A stretch of DNA of 57,302 nucleotides from Lachnospiraceae bacterium (GTDB taxonomy: Bacteria; Bacillota; Clostridia; Lachnospirales; Lachnospiraceae), in the NCBI GenBank assembly GCA_015057425.1, contig SVEL01000016.1, positions 1-57,302 on the forward strand, written 5' to 3'. Each line of letters starts with the position of its first letter. Positions within the stretch are counted from its first letter, which is position 1. The position numbers and the translations under genes are program-made. Under the pieces are notes generated by a model. It was not told the DNA's origin. It searched no databases and worked only from the letters and a program-made list of their open reading frames with translations. Below are positions 8,514-17,926 of this stretch, piece after piece.

Positions 8514-10200
8514 TTACAGTTGTCTCCGTCTCTGACGATTCTGTGCTCTCATTTTCAATCGCCGTAGTAGTTTCATCATCAAATGGAACTTCCTTGTCAT
8601 ACATAACATTTTTTGCAAGTTCTGCCACTTTTGAAGTATATTCTCGTCTACTTTCAATAAGATTGATTTCTCTTGCCTGACTCTCAGTTATTCCATAATA
8701 TTTATTAAGCGCATCAACAACTCTTCTAAGTGAAACTTCAAGGTCGTCAAATGCCTCCCATTCTCTTGCATCATTCTGATATAAATCAAAATTCTCAACA
8801 CCTTTAAGAAGTAAGTCAAGCGCTTCTGTATAACTGCCGATTCTCATCATTGACTTAAACATATCATAATTAGACTCTACAGTCATAACAACTTTTACCT
8901 GTTCGTAGAAAAATTGATCTTTTTCTTTTATATCAAGACCGGAAATTTCTCTGTATGCCGATTGGTAATCCTTATCAATATAATAAGCTACTGCTCTGCC
9001 CATAGCCTTTTCATAATGGTAATAATCTCCACCTATTGTAACTGCCGCAACTAAAAGCACCGTAACAGACAATCCCAATCCTAAAAGTCCCCATGGTATA
9101 GGAATGATTTCGTCCGGAAGCTTCGCTTTCTTTTGCTTAGGCGGTTTTTTAGGCTTAACTTTCTTTGGTTTAACCTTCTTAGGCTTTGGTTCCTTTTTCT
9201 TCTTTTCTTTCTTAGGCTTTGCAGGTTCTTCTTTTTCTTCTGCCGCAAACGGATCGGAAACTTCATCTTCCGGAGTTTCTTCATACACTCTCTTACTTCT
9301 CTTTTCTTCAGCAACCGATAAATCTTCTCCCATTGCACTAAAAAGTGCATCAAGGCCAAGATCAGCCATAGCTTCATCCACACTGTCATCTATATACTTT
9401 TCTTCAGCAGTACGACCCAGTGCAGGATTCTCTTCATATTCTTTCCTTAAATCACTGTTTGCAGACGCAAGCACATCTTCCATAGAATCCATAAAATCAA
9501 CTGATTCTTTAGATGCTTTCTCTCTTGCTTTTCTTTCTTTTAACTCTGCTCTTTCAGCGATTTTTGCAATTTTCGCAGCTTCTTTAGCAGCTTTTCTGTT
9601 TGCTTTTATCCTTGCTTTTGCAGCCTTATCTTCAGCTTTTCTTGCTGCTTTTGCAGCTTTGATTTCTGCTTTCTTATCAACTGCCGGTTCTGCAGGTGTA
9701 TCCTCACGTGTGCCAAGAATACTTTCCAATCCGTCAGTAATATCCATACTTTCTGCATAATCATTCGGCATCGTTTCATCATCATAAGAAGTTGTCTCCG
9801 TGGATTCAGATTCTGTAGTCGCAAAATTCTGTTCTGCAAATTCAGGTTCATCTGCTGTTTCATTCAACATTTCTGTTTCTTCCTGTTCTACACCAAAAAT
9901 CTTAGAAACATCACCGATAAAATTATCTTCTATATCTTTTACCTCAGGGTCTTTTTCGTCATCAGTAAAAACACTATTGCTTGCAGCCATAGTGTTTTTA
10001 TCATTTTTGCTTTCAATTTCTATTGCCTGAGCTTCAAACTCGGCTTTAAGCTGTGCCTCAAATTCGGCTTCAAATTCAGCATTTAATTCATCGTCCAGAC
10101 CAAGTTCCTTATCAATATCAAAATCATCCTTTGCAGGCGATACTGCACGCAAAAGACTATCAAGATAATCTTCATCTGACATATTATTATTGTTTGGCAT
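8497..10200 (-). CDS. Hypothetical single-pass membrane protein with long charged N-terminus
   Basis: About 567 residues, not recognised. ATG at 10200 has GGGAG upstream; an in-frame start at 10233 is less likely. Residues 1-180 are strongly acidic (EAEFEAQLKAEFEAQ). Residues about 180-235 are an Ala/Lys/Arg helix-forming stretch. About 325-365 is very Lys/Pro-rich (KKVKPKKVKPKK), just before one membrane segment (GLLGLGLSVTVLLVAAVTIG). A roughly 170-residue external domain follows, helical and resembling a TPR-like fold (KDYQSAYREISGL, GSYTEALDLLLKG), with an acidic Thr-rich tail. The topology suggests a cytosolic scaffold tethered by a positively charged linker. It is translationally coupled to hisH. 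Confidence 0.7.
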   Translation of the reverse strand: MPNNNNMSDEDYLDSLLRAVSPAKDDFDIDKELGLDDELNAEFEAEFEAQLKAEFEAQAIEIESKNDKNTMAASNSVFTDDEKDPEVKDIEDNFIGDVSKIFGVEQEETEMLNETADEPEFAEQNFATTESESTETTSYDDETMPNDYAESMDITDGLESILGTREDTPAEPAVDKKAEIKAAKAARKAEDKAAKARIKANRKAAKEAAKIAKIAERAELKERKAREKASKESVDFMDSMEDVLASANSDLRKEYEENPALGRTAEEKYIDDSVDEAMADLGLDALFSAMGEDLSVAEEKRSKRVYEETPEDEVSDPFAAEEKEEPAKPKKEKKKKEPKPKKVKPKKVKPKKPPKQKKAKLPDEIIPIPWGLLGLGLSVTVLLVAAVTIGGDYYHYEKAMGRAVAYYIDKDYQSAYREISGLDIKEKDQFFYEQVKVVMTVESNYDMFKSMMRIGSYTEALDLLLKGVENFDLYQNDAREWEAFDDLEVSLRRVVDALNKYYGITESQAREINLIESRREYTSKVAELAKNVMYDKEVPFDDETTTAIENESTESSETETTVNDSDN

Positions 10201-10216
10201 TGAACTGTCTCCCTGA

Positions 10217-10714
10217 TTATAATTTATTAACAAACTCTTCCGGTTTCATCATAACCGGCACTGCTCTGTCAGCTATTTCTTCCGGTACCTGTGGTAGCTT
10301 ACCGTTAACTCTGTATAATACCGACTTCATATTATAAAAAACTATCTTTTCAAATGGCCATCTTAAAATATGCGGATTTAAAAAACTTGCACCCAGTTCT
10401 AATATTACAAGCCTTTTGTTAATAGTCATTGACAGCCACTTTGTATATCTTTCGACACAACTGCTTTTCTCACCGTCTACATTTATATCCTCAGCCGGTG
10501 CTATCCTGTCTTCACCAAAATATTTTCTGCAAAAGCCGTTATCATCATTCATATACAAAATAAAATAATTCTTTTCATCTAATAACTTTTTAATTGCAAT
10601 ATATGTTTCCTCAGGAGCATTCTTCATAGCTTCACCTAAACCTACAAGCACACGTTCCGAGTCATTTATATTGTTCATAAACACTTCTAAATCAAACATT
10701 TTACTTTTTTCCAT
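10217..10714 (-). CDS. Truncated sirtuin-like protein
   Basis: 165 residues. The C-terminal half (LVILELGASFLNPHILRWPFEKI, about residues 100-122) closely resembles the C-terminal region of Firmicute SIR2-type proteins, as does the earlier NYFILYMNDDNGF, which parallels their YFVITTNVD motif. The N-terminal NAD-binding GAGxS segment, the catalytic histidine and the zinc-binding cysteines of a full sirtuin are absent, so deacylase activity is doubtful. The gene overlaps the 3' end of cheV by 14 bases and lies 17 bases upstream of the charged membrane protein, so it is probably co-expressed with both. The assignment comes from motif recall, not alignment. Confidence 0.5.
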   Translation of the reverse strand: MEKSKMFDLEVFMNNINDSERVLVGLGEAMKNAPEETYIAIKKLLDEKNYFILYMNDDNGFCRKYFGEDRIAPAEDINVDGEKSSCVERYTKWLSMTINKRLVILELGASFLNPHILRWPFEKIVFYNMKSVLYRVNGKLPQVPEEIADRAVPVMMKPEEFVNKL

Positions 10715-11609
10715 CCAAAAGCGAATCTATTATCTGAACAAGATTTCCGATTTCAGGTTTTGACATCTGTGCATCTGCACCTAAAGCTTTACCTTTTTCA
10801 AACATCTCTGTTGATATAAGAGATGAGAAAATAACTAATGGTATATTTTTCAACTTATCATCAGTCTTAACAAGCTTTGTAAGTCTGTGTCCGTCCATCA
10901 ATGGCATCTCAATATCTGTAATGATACACTTTACATTCTTATCTATCGTTCCTGCTTCCTTATATTCAACAAGCTTGTCCCATGCAACTTTACCGTTATT
11001 ACATAATGTTACATTTGAATATCCTGCCTTTACAAGTGAATCATATATAAGTTTACTTAAGAGCGCTGAATCTTCCGCAATAAGAATAGGTGAATCATCT
11101 CTCATTCTTACGCCGAGCTTATCAACTTCTGACACCTTAAGACCTGTTTCAGGGCAAATATCTGTGATTATCTTCTCAAAGTCGAGAATAATAACTATTC
11201 TGTCATCAAACTTAATCACACCTGTAGCAACACTTGATTCAGCGTTATGTATAGTTGCATCAGGAATCATAATTTTCTCCCATGAAAGTCTGTGAATTCC
11301 AACAATCTTATGTACATGGAAAGCCACATCAAGCTTATTAAAATGAGAAATAACAAGCATATCACGTTCTTCCTTGCTTGGTTCTGTAATTTTAAGCTCA
11401 TGTGCAAGATCCACAACTGTTATCATAATATCACGAGGAATAAAAATACCTTCAATACTCGGATGAACATTCGGCATATATGTAGGTGCTTCATAAGGAA
11501 TAATTTCTCTTACTTTAGCAACGTTAATGCCGTAGTGATTGTCACCAATCATAAACTCCAATACTTCTAATTCGTTAGTACCATTTTCCAATAAAATATT
11601 TGTATCCAT
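10701..11609 (-). CDS. cheV: Chemotaxis coupling protein CheV
   Basis: About 302 residues. The N-terminal CheW-like domain (LEVLEFMIGDNHYGINVAKVREII, about residues 15-160) couples receptors to CheA. A C-terminal response-regulator receiver (about 175-300) carries the phosphoacceptor Asp in CIITDIEMPLMDG, an acidic pocket (ILIAEDS) and the conserved Lys (MSKPE). Phosphorylation is known to tune adaptation. ATG at 11609 has AGAGG upstream and is preferred to a GTG at 11633. No other chemotaxis genes are nearby, so it acts with a system encoded elsewhere. Confidence 0.92.
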   Translation of the reverse strand: MDTNILLENGTNELEVLEFMIGDNHYGINVAKVREIIPYEAPTYMPNVHPSIEGIFIPRDIMITVVDLAHELKITEPSKEERDMLVISHFNKLDVAFHVHKIVGIHRLSWEKIMIPDATIHNAESSVATGVIKFDDRIVIILDFEKIITDICPETGLKVSEVDKLGVRMRDDSPILIAEDSALLSKLIYDSLVKAGYSNVTLCNNGKVAWDKLVEYKEAGTIDKNVKCIITDIEMPLMDGHRLTKLVKTDDKLKNIPLVIFSSLISTEMFEKGKALGADAQMSKPEIGNLVQIIDSLLDGKK

Positions 11610-11643
11610 AGCTACCTCTTTCCTACCCTTCACTTCAGGTAAA

Positions 11644-12360
11644 TTATTTTACTGTAATATATCCTTCTTCACTACCGTTTGAAACAAGTAGTTTAATACT
11701 GTTCATATCTATATCTTTATTAACCTGGAAAATAAGAATTGACTTAATAGTTTCTCCGGGTTCAAAGTCTGATTCAAAAACATTAAATGTACATCCGTCT
11801 GACCATACCCATATCTGTGGATTCATCTTTTTTGTATCATTAACCACAGCTGTAAACTTAATATCTTTACCGATTATATTAAGATTCGCAGGCTTGTCTG
11901 TAACATTCTTTGCTCCAACATTGATTATAAGTAGCTTTTTGCCGTCTGCAGCCGATACTGCCATATCTGTTCCCTCTTCCGAGTACTTATCGGTAATAAC
12001 ATAATCTGTTACATTTACCTCAAAGCCTTCGGCACCTATAAGATTTGTCAAAGGAACTTCAACAATACCTGACAACTCTCCCGATGAATCCCCTGATGAA
12101 TTATTACCCTGATTATCATTATCTTCATTAGGAACAGTTGTGACCGGTTCACCATTAGGTTTTGTCTGATTCTCATCCACTGTATATGCAGGAACATCAA
12201 CAAGCTTATCCGCATAATCGTAATCATACTTCAATACACTGTCGACAACATAAGCAATAAACAGTTTTTCATCCTCTTCTGATAATTCTATCTTTTGACA
12301 ACCCACGAACATAAACATTAATATAAACACTGTCAAAAGAACTGTTAGTTTCTTCTTCAT
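11644..12360 (-). CDS. Lipoprotein with DUF4352-like domain
   Basis: 238 residues. A signal peptide with lipobox FVGC places the mature protein on the outer face of the membrane. A Gly/Ser/Asn linker (about residues 85-100) leads to a beta-rich domain (about 105-238) resembling DUF4352: the GKKLLIINVGAKNVTDKP strand and the late FEPGETIKSILIFQV are typical. Such domains have an immunoglobulin-like fold and no known enzyme activity. It lies downstream of the sensor kinase and could be its accessory protein or a regulon member. Confidence 0.75.
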   Translation of the reverse strand: MKKKLTVLLTVFILMFMFVGCQKIELSEEDEKLFIAYVVDSVLKYDYDYADKLVDVPAYTVDENQTKPNGEPVTTVPNEDNDNQGNNSSGDSSGELSGIVEVPLTNLIGAEGFEVNVTDYVITDKYSEEGTDMAVSAADGKKLLIINVGAKNVTDKPANLNIIGKDIKFTAVVNDTKKMNPQIWVWSDGCTFNVFESDFEPGETIKSILIFQVNKDIDMNSIKLLVSNGSEEGYITVK

Positions 12361-12407
12361 ATGTCCTCCGTAATCACATCATATAAACTGCTAATATTAT
12401 AGCATTT

Positions 12408-13889
12408 TTACTGACAAAAATCAACTTCAAACCAGAATGTAACACCATTTTCTTCGTTTTTTACTCCAAATTTATTCTGATGGGAATTCATTACTGCTTT
12501 TACAATTGATAAACCGATTCCGCTACCACCATATTCTCTTGTTCTTGCCTTATCAATCTTATAAAATTTATCCCATATATTGTTAATATCTTTATCAGAA
12601 ATATTTTCACCGGTATTAAACACCTCAACGCGGACAACATCATCTATGTGTTCCGCTGTTATTCTGATAACATTTTCTCCGTCTACATGATTAATTGCAT
12701 TGCTTAAATAATTAGTTATAACTTCTTCTATCTTAAATTCGTCTGCAAAAACATACATTTCTCTGTCGCTGTCAAACTCAATTTTTACATCTTTTTGTTT
12801 TAAGAGTCTTCCGGCTGAAATTATTCTCTGATTAATCACTTCAATTATATCAAACCGTTCTTTTTCCAATGAATCTTTACTGTTTTCAAGATGACTCAAT
12901 GATAAAAGCTGCTTAACCATAAGGTTCATTTTATTGGCTTCATCAATAATTACATCACAATAAAATTCCCTACTTTCGGAGTCATCATTGATGCCTTCTT
13001 TCAATCCCTCTGCATATCCCTGAATAATTGCCAAAGGTGTCTTAAGTTCATGAGACACGTTAGACAAGAATTCTGTACGCATTTCTTCCAATTCTTCTTT
13101 CTTTTTAATATCATGTTCCAGCTTAATATTTGCTTCTTTAAGCTGATGAATATTTTTCTCAAGTTCATCAGCCATTTTATTCATATTTATACCAAGAACG
13201 TCAACTTCATCATCCCAGTTTCCTATTTCATATCTGACATCAAACTCCATATTGGTCATCTTTTTTGAAATATTAACGAGTTTAAGTAACTTATAACTGA
13301 AACCATATGCTACTATTGCAACAATGATAATACTAATAAGTATAACTATACCGCCCATTATAGCGAAAAATTTATTGGTTTTAAATGCAAGAGCACTAAC
13401 ATTTTCAAGACCCATTCTTACAAATAAATCCATATCCGAATCAAGTTTTGAATACAATTCATAGTAACTGCTCTGCATTTCATAATCATAATACTGTATT
13501 ATTATATAATCATTGCCATTTTCAACAATTCGTCCACCAAAGTTACCTGTTTTGGCATAATTTTCATGTACATCTTTCAATCTGTCGGTCAAAATACCGT
13601 TAGAGTCTCCGTATGTATAGACTTTTCCTACCGTATTATCCGATAACAAAAGAGATACACCATATTTTTCACATACGCCTGTAAGAATAAGCGTTTCATC
13701 TGTTGTCAATCCGTCGTCATTGCCTAAAACTATCTCTACAGTTTCAAAAATATCTTTCATATCATCTAACTTGCCGGACTTATAAAATCGATTTAAAAAT
13801 ACCATATTTAAAATAATGCAGGCTAATATACAGCCTGCAATAAGTCCAACAACCAATACTATTAACTTACTTCTTATAGAATGTCTCAT
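12408..13889 (-). CDS. Membrane sensor histidine kinase
   Basis: 493 residues. Two membrane segments (about 8-32 and 175-197) flank an external sensor domain of about 140 residues. A HAMP linker with coiled coil follows, then the HisKA dimerisation domain with phosphoacceptor SNVSHELKTPL (His about 280) and a HATPase domain: N box (NYLSNAINH), G1 (VFNTGENI), F box (WDKFYK), G2 (GGSGIGLSIVKAV). It starts 3 bases after the regulator's stop codon, so the two form a cognate pair. The signal is unknown. Confidence 0.93.
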   Translation of the reverse strand: MRHSIRSKLIVLVVGLIAGCILACIILNMVFLNRFYKSGKLDDMKDIFETVEIVLGNDDGLTTDETLILTGVCEKYGVSLLLSDNTVGKVYTYGDSNGILTDRLKDVHENYAKTGNFGGRIVENGNDYIIIQYYDYEMQSSYYELYSKLDSDMDLFVRMGLENVSALAFKTNKFFAIMGGIVILISIIIVAIVAYGFSYKLLKLVNISKKMTNMEFDVRYEIGNWDDEVDVLGINMNKMADELEKNIHQLKEANIKLEHDIKKKEELEEMRTEFLSNVSHELKTPLAIIQGYAEGLKEGINDDSESREFYCDVIIDEANKMNLMVKQLLSLSHLENSKDSLEKERFDIIEVINQRIISAGRLLKQKDVKIEFDSDREMYVFADEFKIEEVITNYLSNAINHVDGENVIRITAEHIDDVVRVEVFNTGENISDKDINNIWDKFYKIDKARTREYGGSGIGLSIVKAVMNSHQNKFGVKNEENGVTFWFEVDFCQ

Positions 13890-13892
13890 AAA

Positions 13893-14558
13893 CTACACCT
13901 CAAATTTATAGCCTAATCCCCAAATAGTTTTTATATAATCCGCCTGTTCTCCAAGCTTACTTCTAAGCTTTTTAACATGAGTATCTATAGTTCTGGCATC
14001 GCCAAAATAATCATAATTCCAAACATTATTCAATATTTTCTCTCTGGATAATGCAATTCCTGCATTTTCAATAAAGTAGTTCAATAATTCAAATTCTTTA
14101 TAGCTTAACTCAATTGGTTCACCGCATATCTTAACAACATGAGCTATTTTGTTAAACTCTATATTACCTACATTGATAATTCCTTCTGAATCCATCTGGC
14201 TTGTACGTCTTAATATTGCATCAACACGTGCAACAAGAATCTTCGGACTAAATGGTTTACTGATATATTCATCAACACCAAGCTCAAATCCAAGAAGTTC
14301 ATCCTGTTCTTCCGACTTAGCCGTAAGCATAATAATAGGAACTTTCGATTCCTTTCTTATCTCCTTACACACCTGCCAGCCATCTACTTTAGGCATCATC
14401 ACATCCAATATAATTATATCAATATCTTTATCTTCGTAAAACTTTTCAAGAGCGATACTGCCGTCTTCCGCTTCAACTACCTGGTAGTTCTTTTTTACAA
14501 GAAAATCCTTTACAAGCTTTCTCATTCTCGCTTCATCATCTACCAATAAAACCTTCAT
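13893..14558 (-). CDS. OmpR-family response regulator
   Basis: 221 residues. The receiver domain (1-120) has acidic residues DDE, phosphoacceptor Asp52 (ILDVMMP), Thr (MLTAKS) and Lys (SKPFSP). The C-terminal winged helix (about 125-221) has the usual YKEFELLNYFIENAG recognition region and RTIDTHVKKLRSKL. It should control transcription, phosphorylated by the kinase immediately downstream. Direct targets cannot be read from the sequence. Confidence 0.95.
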   Translation of the reverse strand: MKVLLVDDEARMRKLVKDFLVKKNYQVVEAEDGSIALEKFYEDKDIDIIILDVMMPKVDGWQVCKEIRKESKVPIIMLTAKSEEQDELLGFELGVDEYISKPFSPKILVARVDAILRRTSQMDSEGIINVGNIEFNKIAHVVKICGEPIELSYKEFELLNYFIENAGIALSREKILNNVWNYDYFGDARTIDTHVKKLRSKLGEQADYIKTIWGLGYKFEV

Positions 14559-14583
14559 ATAACCTCCAAACTGTTATAATCAA

Positions 14584-15180
14584 TCATTCTGCAACTGTTG
14601 TTTCACTTTCATCTGTTGCTTCCTCAGTAGTCGTTTCTTCATTTTCATCCAACACTGCATTGATTGAAGATTCCATTTCATAAAGCTTGCTGTTCCATAT
14701 AGCAAGTTCATTTTCTTTTTCTTCGTACATAGCTGCAAGTCTGTCTTTATAATTGAGAATATTAAGATTATTGCTATTTGTTGTAATAACAATCATAACT
14801 ACAATAGTTATGATTAACAAAACATTGATTATAACTGAATTAATAAATTTTGATTTAAACGGACTTTCTGACTTTTTACGTTCTGCAAAAGAACTTCCAC
14901 CAAAAGTCGGTGCCTCTATAGGTCTGACATCTTTATCATCAATCTCATCGGAAGCCAACAAATTTTCACGGGTTTCCAGCAAATACTTGTAACCGTTAAT
15001 CGTTGTGAACAAATTCTTGTCAAGCATCTTATTATAAACGTTGAGAACAAGCTTTGGATTACTCATATCAGTTCTGTCTTTTACATACTTGATACCGTTT
15101 ATTTCATTTACCGCTTTAAGAGCTTCACTATCCGTAGGATATTTTACTCCGCTAACGACAAATTTCTTATCATCGTTCAT
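14584..15180 (-). CDS. Hypothetical protein with one membrane segment
   Basis: 198 residues, not recognised. A soluble N-terminal part (1-115) contains a possible small alpha/beta domain (KFVVSGVKYPTDSEALKAVNEI), then a membrane segment (about 116-137, VIINVLLIITIVVMIVI). A coiled-coil-like external stretch (YKDRLAAMYEEKENELAIW) and an acidic Thr-rich tail follow. It precedes the response regulator by about 25 bases on the same strand, so it may be the first gene of that operon. The acidic Thr-rich tail resembles that of the 8497-10200 protein. Confidence 0.65.
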   Translation of the reverse strand: MNDDKKFVVSGVKYPTDSEALKAVNEINGIKYVKDRTDMSNPKLVLNVYNKMLDKNLFTTINGYKYLLETRENLLASDEIDDKDVRPIEAPTFGGSSFAERKKSESPFKSKFINSVIINVLLIITIVVMIVITTNSNNLNILNYKDRLAAMYEEKENELAIWNSKLYEMESSINAVLDENEETTTEEATDESETTVAE

Positions 15181-15286
15181 AACTCAATTTACTCCTTCCT
15201 TAAGATATACATACGCATACTGTGTATATGATAACATAACTTTCGCTATTTTACCATTATTTTAGTGAATATTTCACACTTTTTTC

Positions 15287-15326
15287 GCAAAAAAGCTCCT
15301 GCGCGGTTATTTTACCACACAGAAGC
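15287..15326 (-). terminator. Terminator after the polymerase-like gene
   Basis: On the minus strand GCTTCTGTGTGG pairs with CCGCGCAGGAGC (12 pairs including G-U) around TAAAATAA, followed by TTTTTT. It lies 7 bases after the stop codon of 15333-16469. Confidence 0.85.
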
Positions 15327-15332
15327 CTGTAA

Positions 15333-16469
15333 TTATAATTCTATAATTTTATTTTCTTTGTCACCGGCAAACATCTGCCACATTGCAAAGCCCATAATTA
15401 CTATCTGAACATTATAATATGCATACATATTCATCTTTTCAGACATACTGTAAAGAATAAATACAGCCATTATAATAATATATTTATACTGTTTCTTCTT
15501 AAAGAAATATACCATTGTTGCAAACATTCCGACATACATCGCAGTAAAAACAATAACACCATTTTCAATAAGAACTCTCGGTATTCCCATATCAAATATT
15601 ATAACTTCATCAACTTTACTGCCAAACAATGTAAGTCCATACATGGCAAAACACTGATTTCCAAGCTGTAATCTTCCGCTTGCAAGCTTATTTATAGAAT
15701 TCCAAATTTCTGAATTTTCACTATATTTAATAACACCAACCAAAGAAACCACTATAAAACAAAGGCATGCAAAATTAATTAAAGCAAATGACCATTTAGA
15801 TTCGAATACCTTTGGTATATATTTACAGCCTGCCATAAGAATAATAATGACAGTACAACATAAAAATCCTGTTCTTGACAGTGTCATCTTTCCAAGAATC
15901 ACATTTACACCAAACAAAATAACAAAATGATATGCCTTTAATCTTTCAAAAAGCAATGCAAATAACAACGAAATTGCAAACATATATCTAAAATGAAGAC
16001 TATTTGGATGCTTTGCTCCAAGATGAAATCTGATTTCACTTGTATCAACTCTTCCAAAATATTCTTTATATACTTCTCCTGATATTCCGCATAACGCAAG
16101 AATCATTACCACTGCCGTAATTGTCATGGAAATATAAAGCATAATCTTCAAAACTTTTTTAATTGATACGTTTTTCATAGATGTTATAATCATTGCACAC
16201 CAGAAAACCGACATATTTTCCGTAGAAATCCATGTGCACACACCCATAAATACCATCAAAGATGCTACTATAATCTCTTTCTTCGTATAACTGGTCTTAA
16301 TATTTTTATATACAAAGAAACAAAATGCAACTACTAATACCGGATACTTAGGATAGCTTTCACTTGCCTGCGAAATCCAGTATGAAAAGAAAAATAATAT
16401 AAATCCAATATAAAAAGCATCTTCAGACTTTAAACTTACGAATTCTCTAATCTTTTTTATGTAATTCAT
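15333..16469 (-). CDS. Polytopic membrane protein, polysaccharide-polymerase-like
   Basis: About 378 residues from ATG at 16469, which has AGAGGA upstream; the longer frame to 16565 lacks this. Roughly ten membrane segments with a larger external loop around NSINKLASGRLQLGNQC. The pattern, including KHPNSLHFRYMFA and a TLSRTGFLCC segment, resembles O-antigen/capsule polymerase (Wzy-like) membrane proteins, but no diagnostic motif settles it. No glycosyltransferases are adjacent, so the role is uncertain. Confidence 0.6.
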   Translation of the reverse strand: MNYIKKIREFVSLKSEDAFYIGFILFFFSYWISQASESYPKYPVLVVAFCFFVYKNIKTSYTKKEIIVASLMVFMGVCTWISTENMSVFWCAMIITSMKNVSIKKVLKIMLYISMTITAVVMILALCGISGEVYKEYFGRVDTSEIRFHLGAKHPNSLHFRYMFAISLLFALLFERLKAYHFVILFGVNVILGKMTLSRTGFLCCTVIIILMAGCKYIPKVFESKWSFALINFACLCFIVVSLVGVIKYSENSEIWNSINKLASGRLQLGNQCFAMYGLTLFGSKVDEVIIFDMGIPRVLIENGVIVFTAMYVGMFATMVYFFKKKQYKYIIIMAVFILYSMSEKMNMYAYYNVQIVIMGFAMWQMFAGDKENKIIEL

Positions 16470-16725
16470 ATCCAATCCTCTTTTTTTATTTTTGTAATAA
16501 AACACACCAAAATAAAGCATAGTCCTACTACACCTACAAACCAAACCTTGAGCATTATAGCACAACAGTCATATAAATGCTATAAAAACTTTGTTAATTT
16601 TTTATTAAGGGATATTGTTTTATTTTCAAATAACAGTTGAAACTATTTACTTAATAAGATATAATCTTCTCTGGATTTTGTTATGTTGCAAAACGATACT
16701 AATGATGTTTGTGTATGGAGGATTT

Positions 16726-17868
16726 ATGATTAACTTACCACAGATTTTTGTTTCAAACGGCGCAGCACTTCTTCTTTTATCCTTACTTGCCGTTCAAACA
16801 AGAAAAAACAAAAAGACTTTTCTTCCTAATGAAAATCTTTTTATATGTATGGTTCAGATTCTTGCTTTTCAATGTTTACTCGAAAGTTTTATATTTTGGG
16901 TTGACGGCAAAGGTTTTACAGGTGCGCGTCCGCTTAATATTTTGACTAATACTCTGTATTTTTTATTAAATGCACTGTTGCCGTATATTTGGACACTTTA
17001 TGCCGACTACCGCGTTATGGGAAATGTTAAAAGACTAAAGAAAATTTCATTAATTTTCTTTATTCCGGTTGCTATTGCCCAGGCGTTTATAATTACATCA
17101 CCATTTACAAATTTAATATTCAGTGTGTCTGATGATAATGTATATCATCGTGAACCGGGTTTTTTAGTGTTATATGCAATGATATATTTTTATCTGATTT
17201 ATGGATTATTAATAATTTTTGTCAAACAAAAAAAATCAAACAAATATTTACTTTTACCGGCGTTTTCGTTTATGATACCTATTTTCATCGGAACAATCGT
17301 ACAATTTCTGTTCTATGGTCTTTCTACAGTTTGTATTTGTACGGCAATAGGACTTATTGGTATATATATAAGTGCTCAAAGCGAATCTGCATATATCGAC
17401 AGATTAAGCAGTGTTTTTAATCGAAGATACTTTGATGAATATATGACCGGTATTCGTGATTCCAGAACCGAAAACATCATTGGAATTATGATTGATATGG
17501 ATGGTTTTAAAGAAATTAACGATACCTACGGACACCTTGCCGGTGATGAATCAATAAAAACAATAGGAACCGTATTACGTGAACAGGTCGGAAAAGACGG
17601 TTTTGTATCCCGTTATGGCGGTGACGAATTCATTATTATAACAAAATGTGATTCAAAAGAAAATGCATATAATATTGCAAATACAATACATAAGGAAATT
17701 GAGCGCATCAATTCACTTAATTTAAATGCATACACACTTGACTTTTCTTACGGTATTTCAGAATTGATGCCAAATGAGAAAAATTATGATGATTTTATTC
17801 ACAGATTAGATTTATCTATGTATGAAATGAAACGTGAACATAAAGCAAAAAAATTACAGCAGGCATAA
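16726..17868 (+). CDS. Membrane diguanylate cyclase
   Basis: About 380 residues from ATG at 16726 with GGAGG upstream. Seven or so hydrophobic segments (about residues 1-215) form a membrane sensor. The C-terminal GGDEF domain (about 220-380) has the intact YGGDEF active site and IGIMIDMDGFKEINDTYGH substrate and metal residues, so it should make c-di-GMP. The RxxD inhibitory motif five residues before GGDEF is not present (KDGFVSR there), implying no classical product inhibition. It is divergent from the polymerase-like gene and followed by a strong terminator. Confidence 0.92.
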   Translation: MINLPQIFVSNGAALLLLSLLAVQTRKNKKTFLPNENLFICMVQILAFQCLLESFIFWVDGKGFTGARPLNILTNTLYFLLNALLPYIWTLYADYRVMGNVKRLKKISLIFFIPVAIAQAFIITSPFTNLIFSVSDDNVYHREPGFLVLYAMIYFYLIYGLLIIFVKQKKSNKYLLLPAFSFMIPIFIGTIVQFLFYGLSTVCICTAIGLIGIYISAQSESAYIDRLSSVFNRRYFDEYMTGIRDSRTENIIGIMIDMDGFKEINDTYGHLAGDESIKTIGTVLREQVGKDGFVSRYGGDEFIIITKCDSKENAYNIANTIHKEIERINSLNLNAYTLDFSYGISELMPNEKNYDDFIHRLDLSMYEMKREHKAKKLQQA

Positions 17869-17872
17869 ATTC

Positions 17873-17910
17873 AAGCCGGTACATCAGTCAAATTGATGGT
17901 ACCGGCTTTT
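17873..17910 (+). terminator. Terminator after the diguanylate cyclase gene
   Basis: AAGCCGGTAC with ATCA pairs with TGAT and GTACCGGCTT (one bulged G), followed by TTTT, 5 bases after the stop codon. Confidence 0.9.
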
Positions 17911-17926
17911 AATATATCATATTTAA

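Noticed and set aside
9104..9760. Long plus-strand frame rich in Ser, Ala and Phe
   Set aside because: It is the complement of the acidic and Lys-rich part of the 8497-10200 gene; its bias follows from that composition and it has no ribosome binding site.
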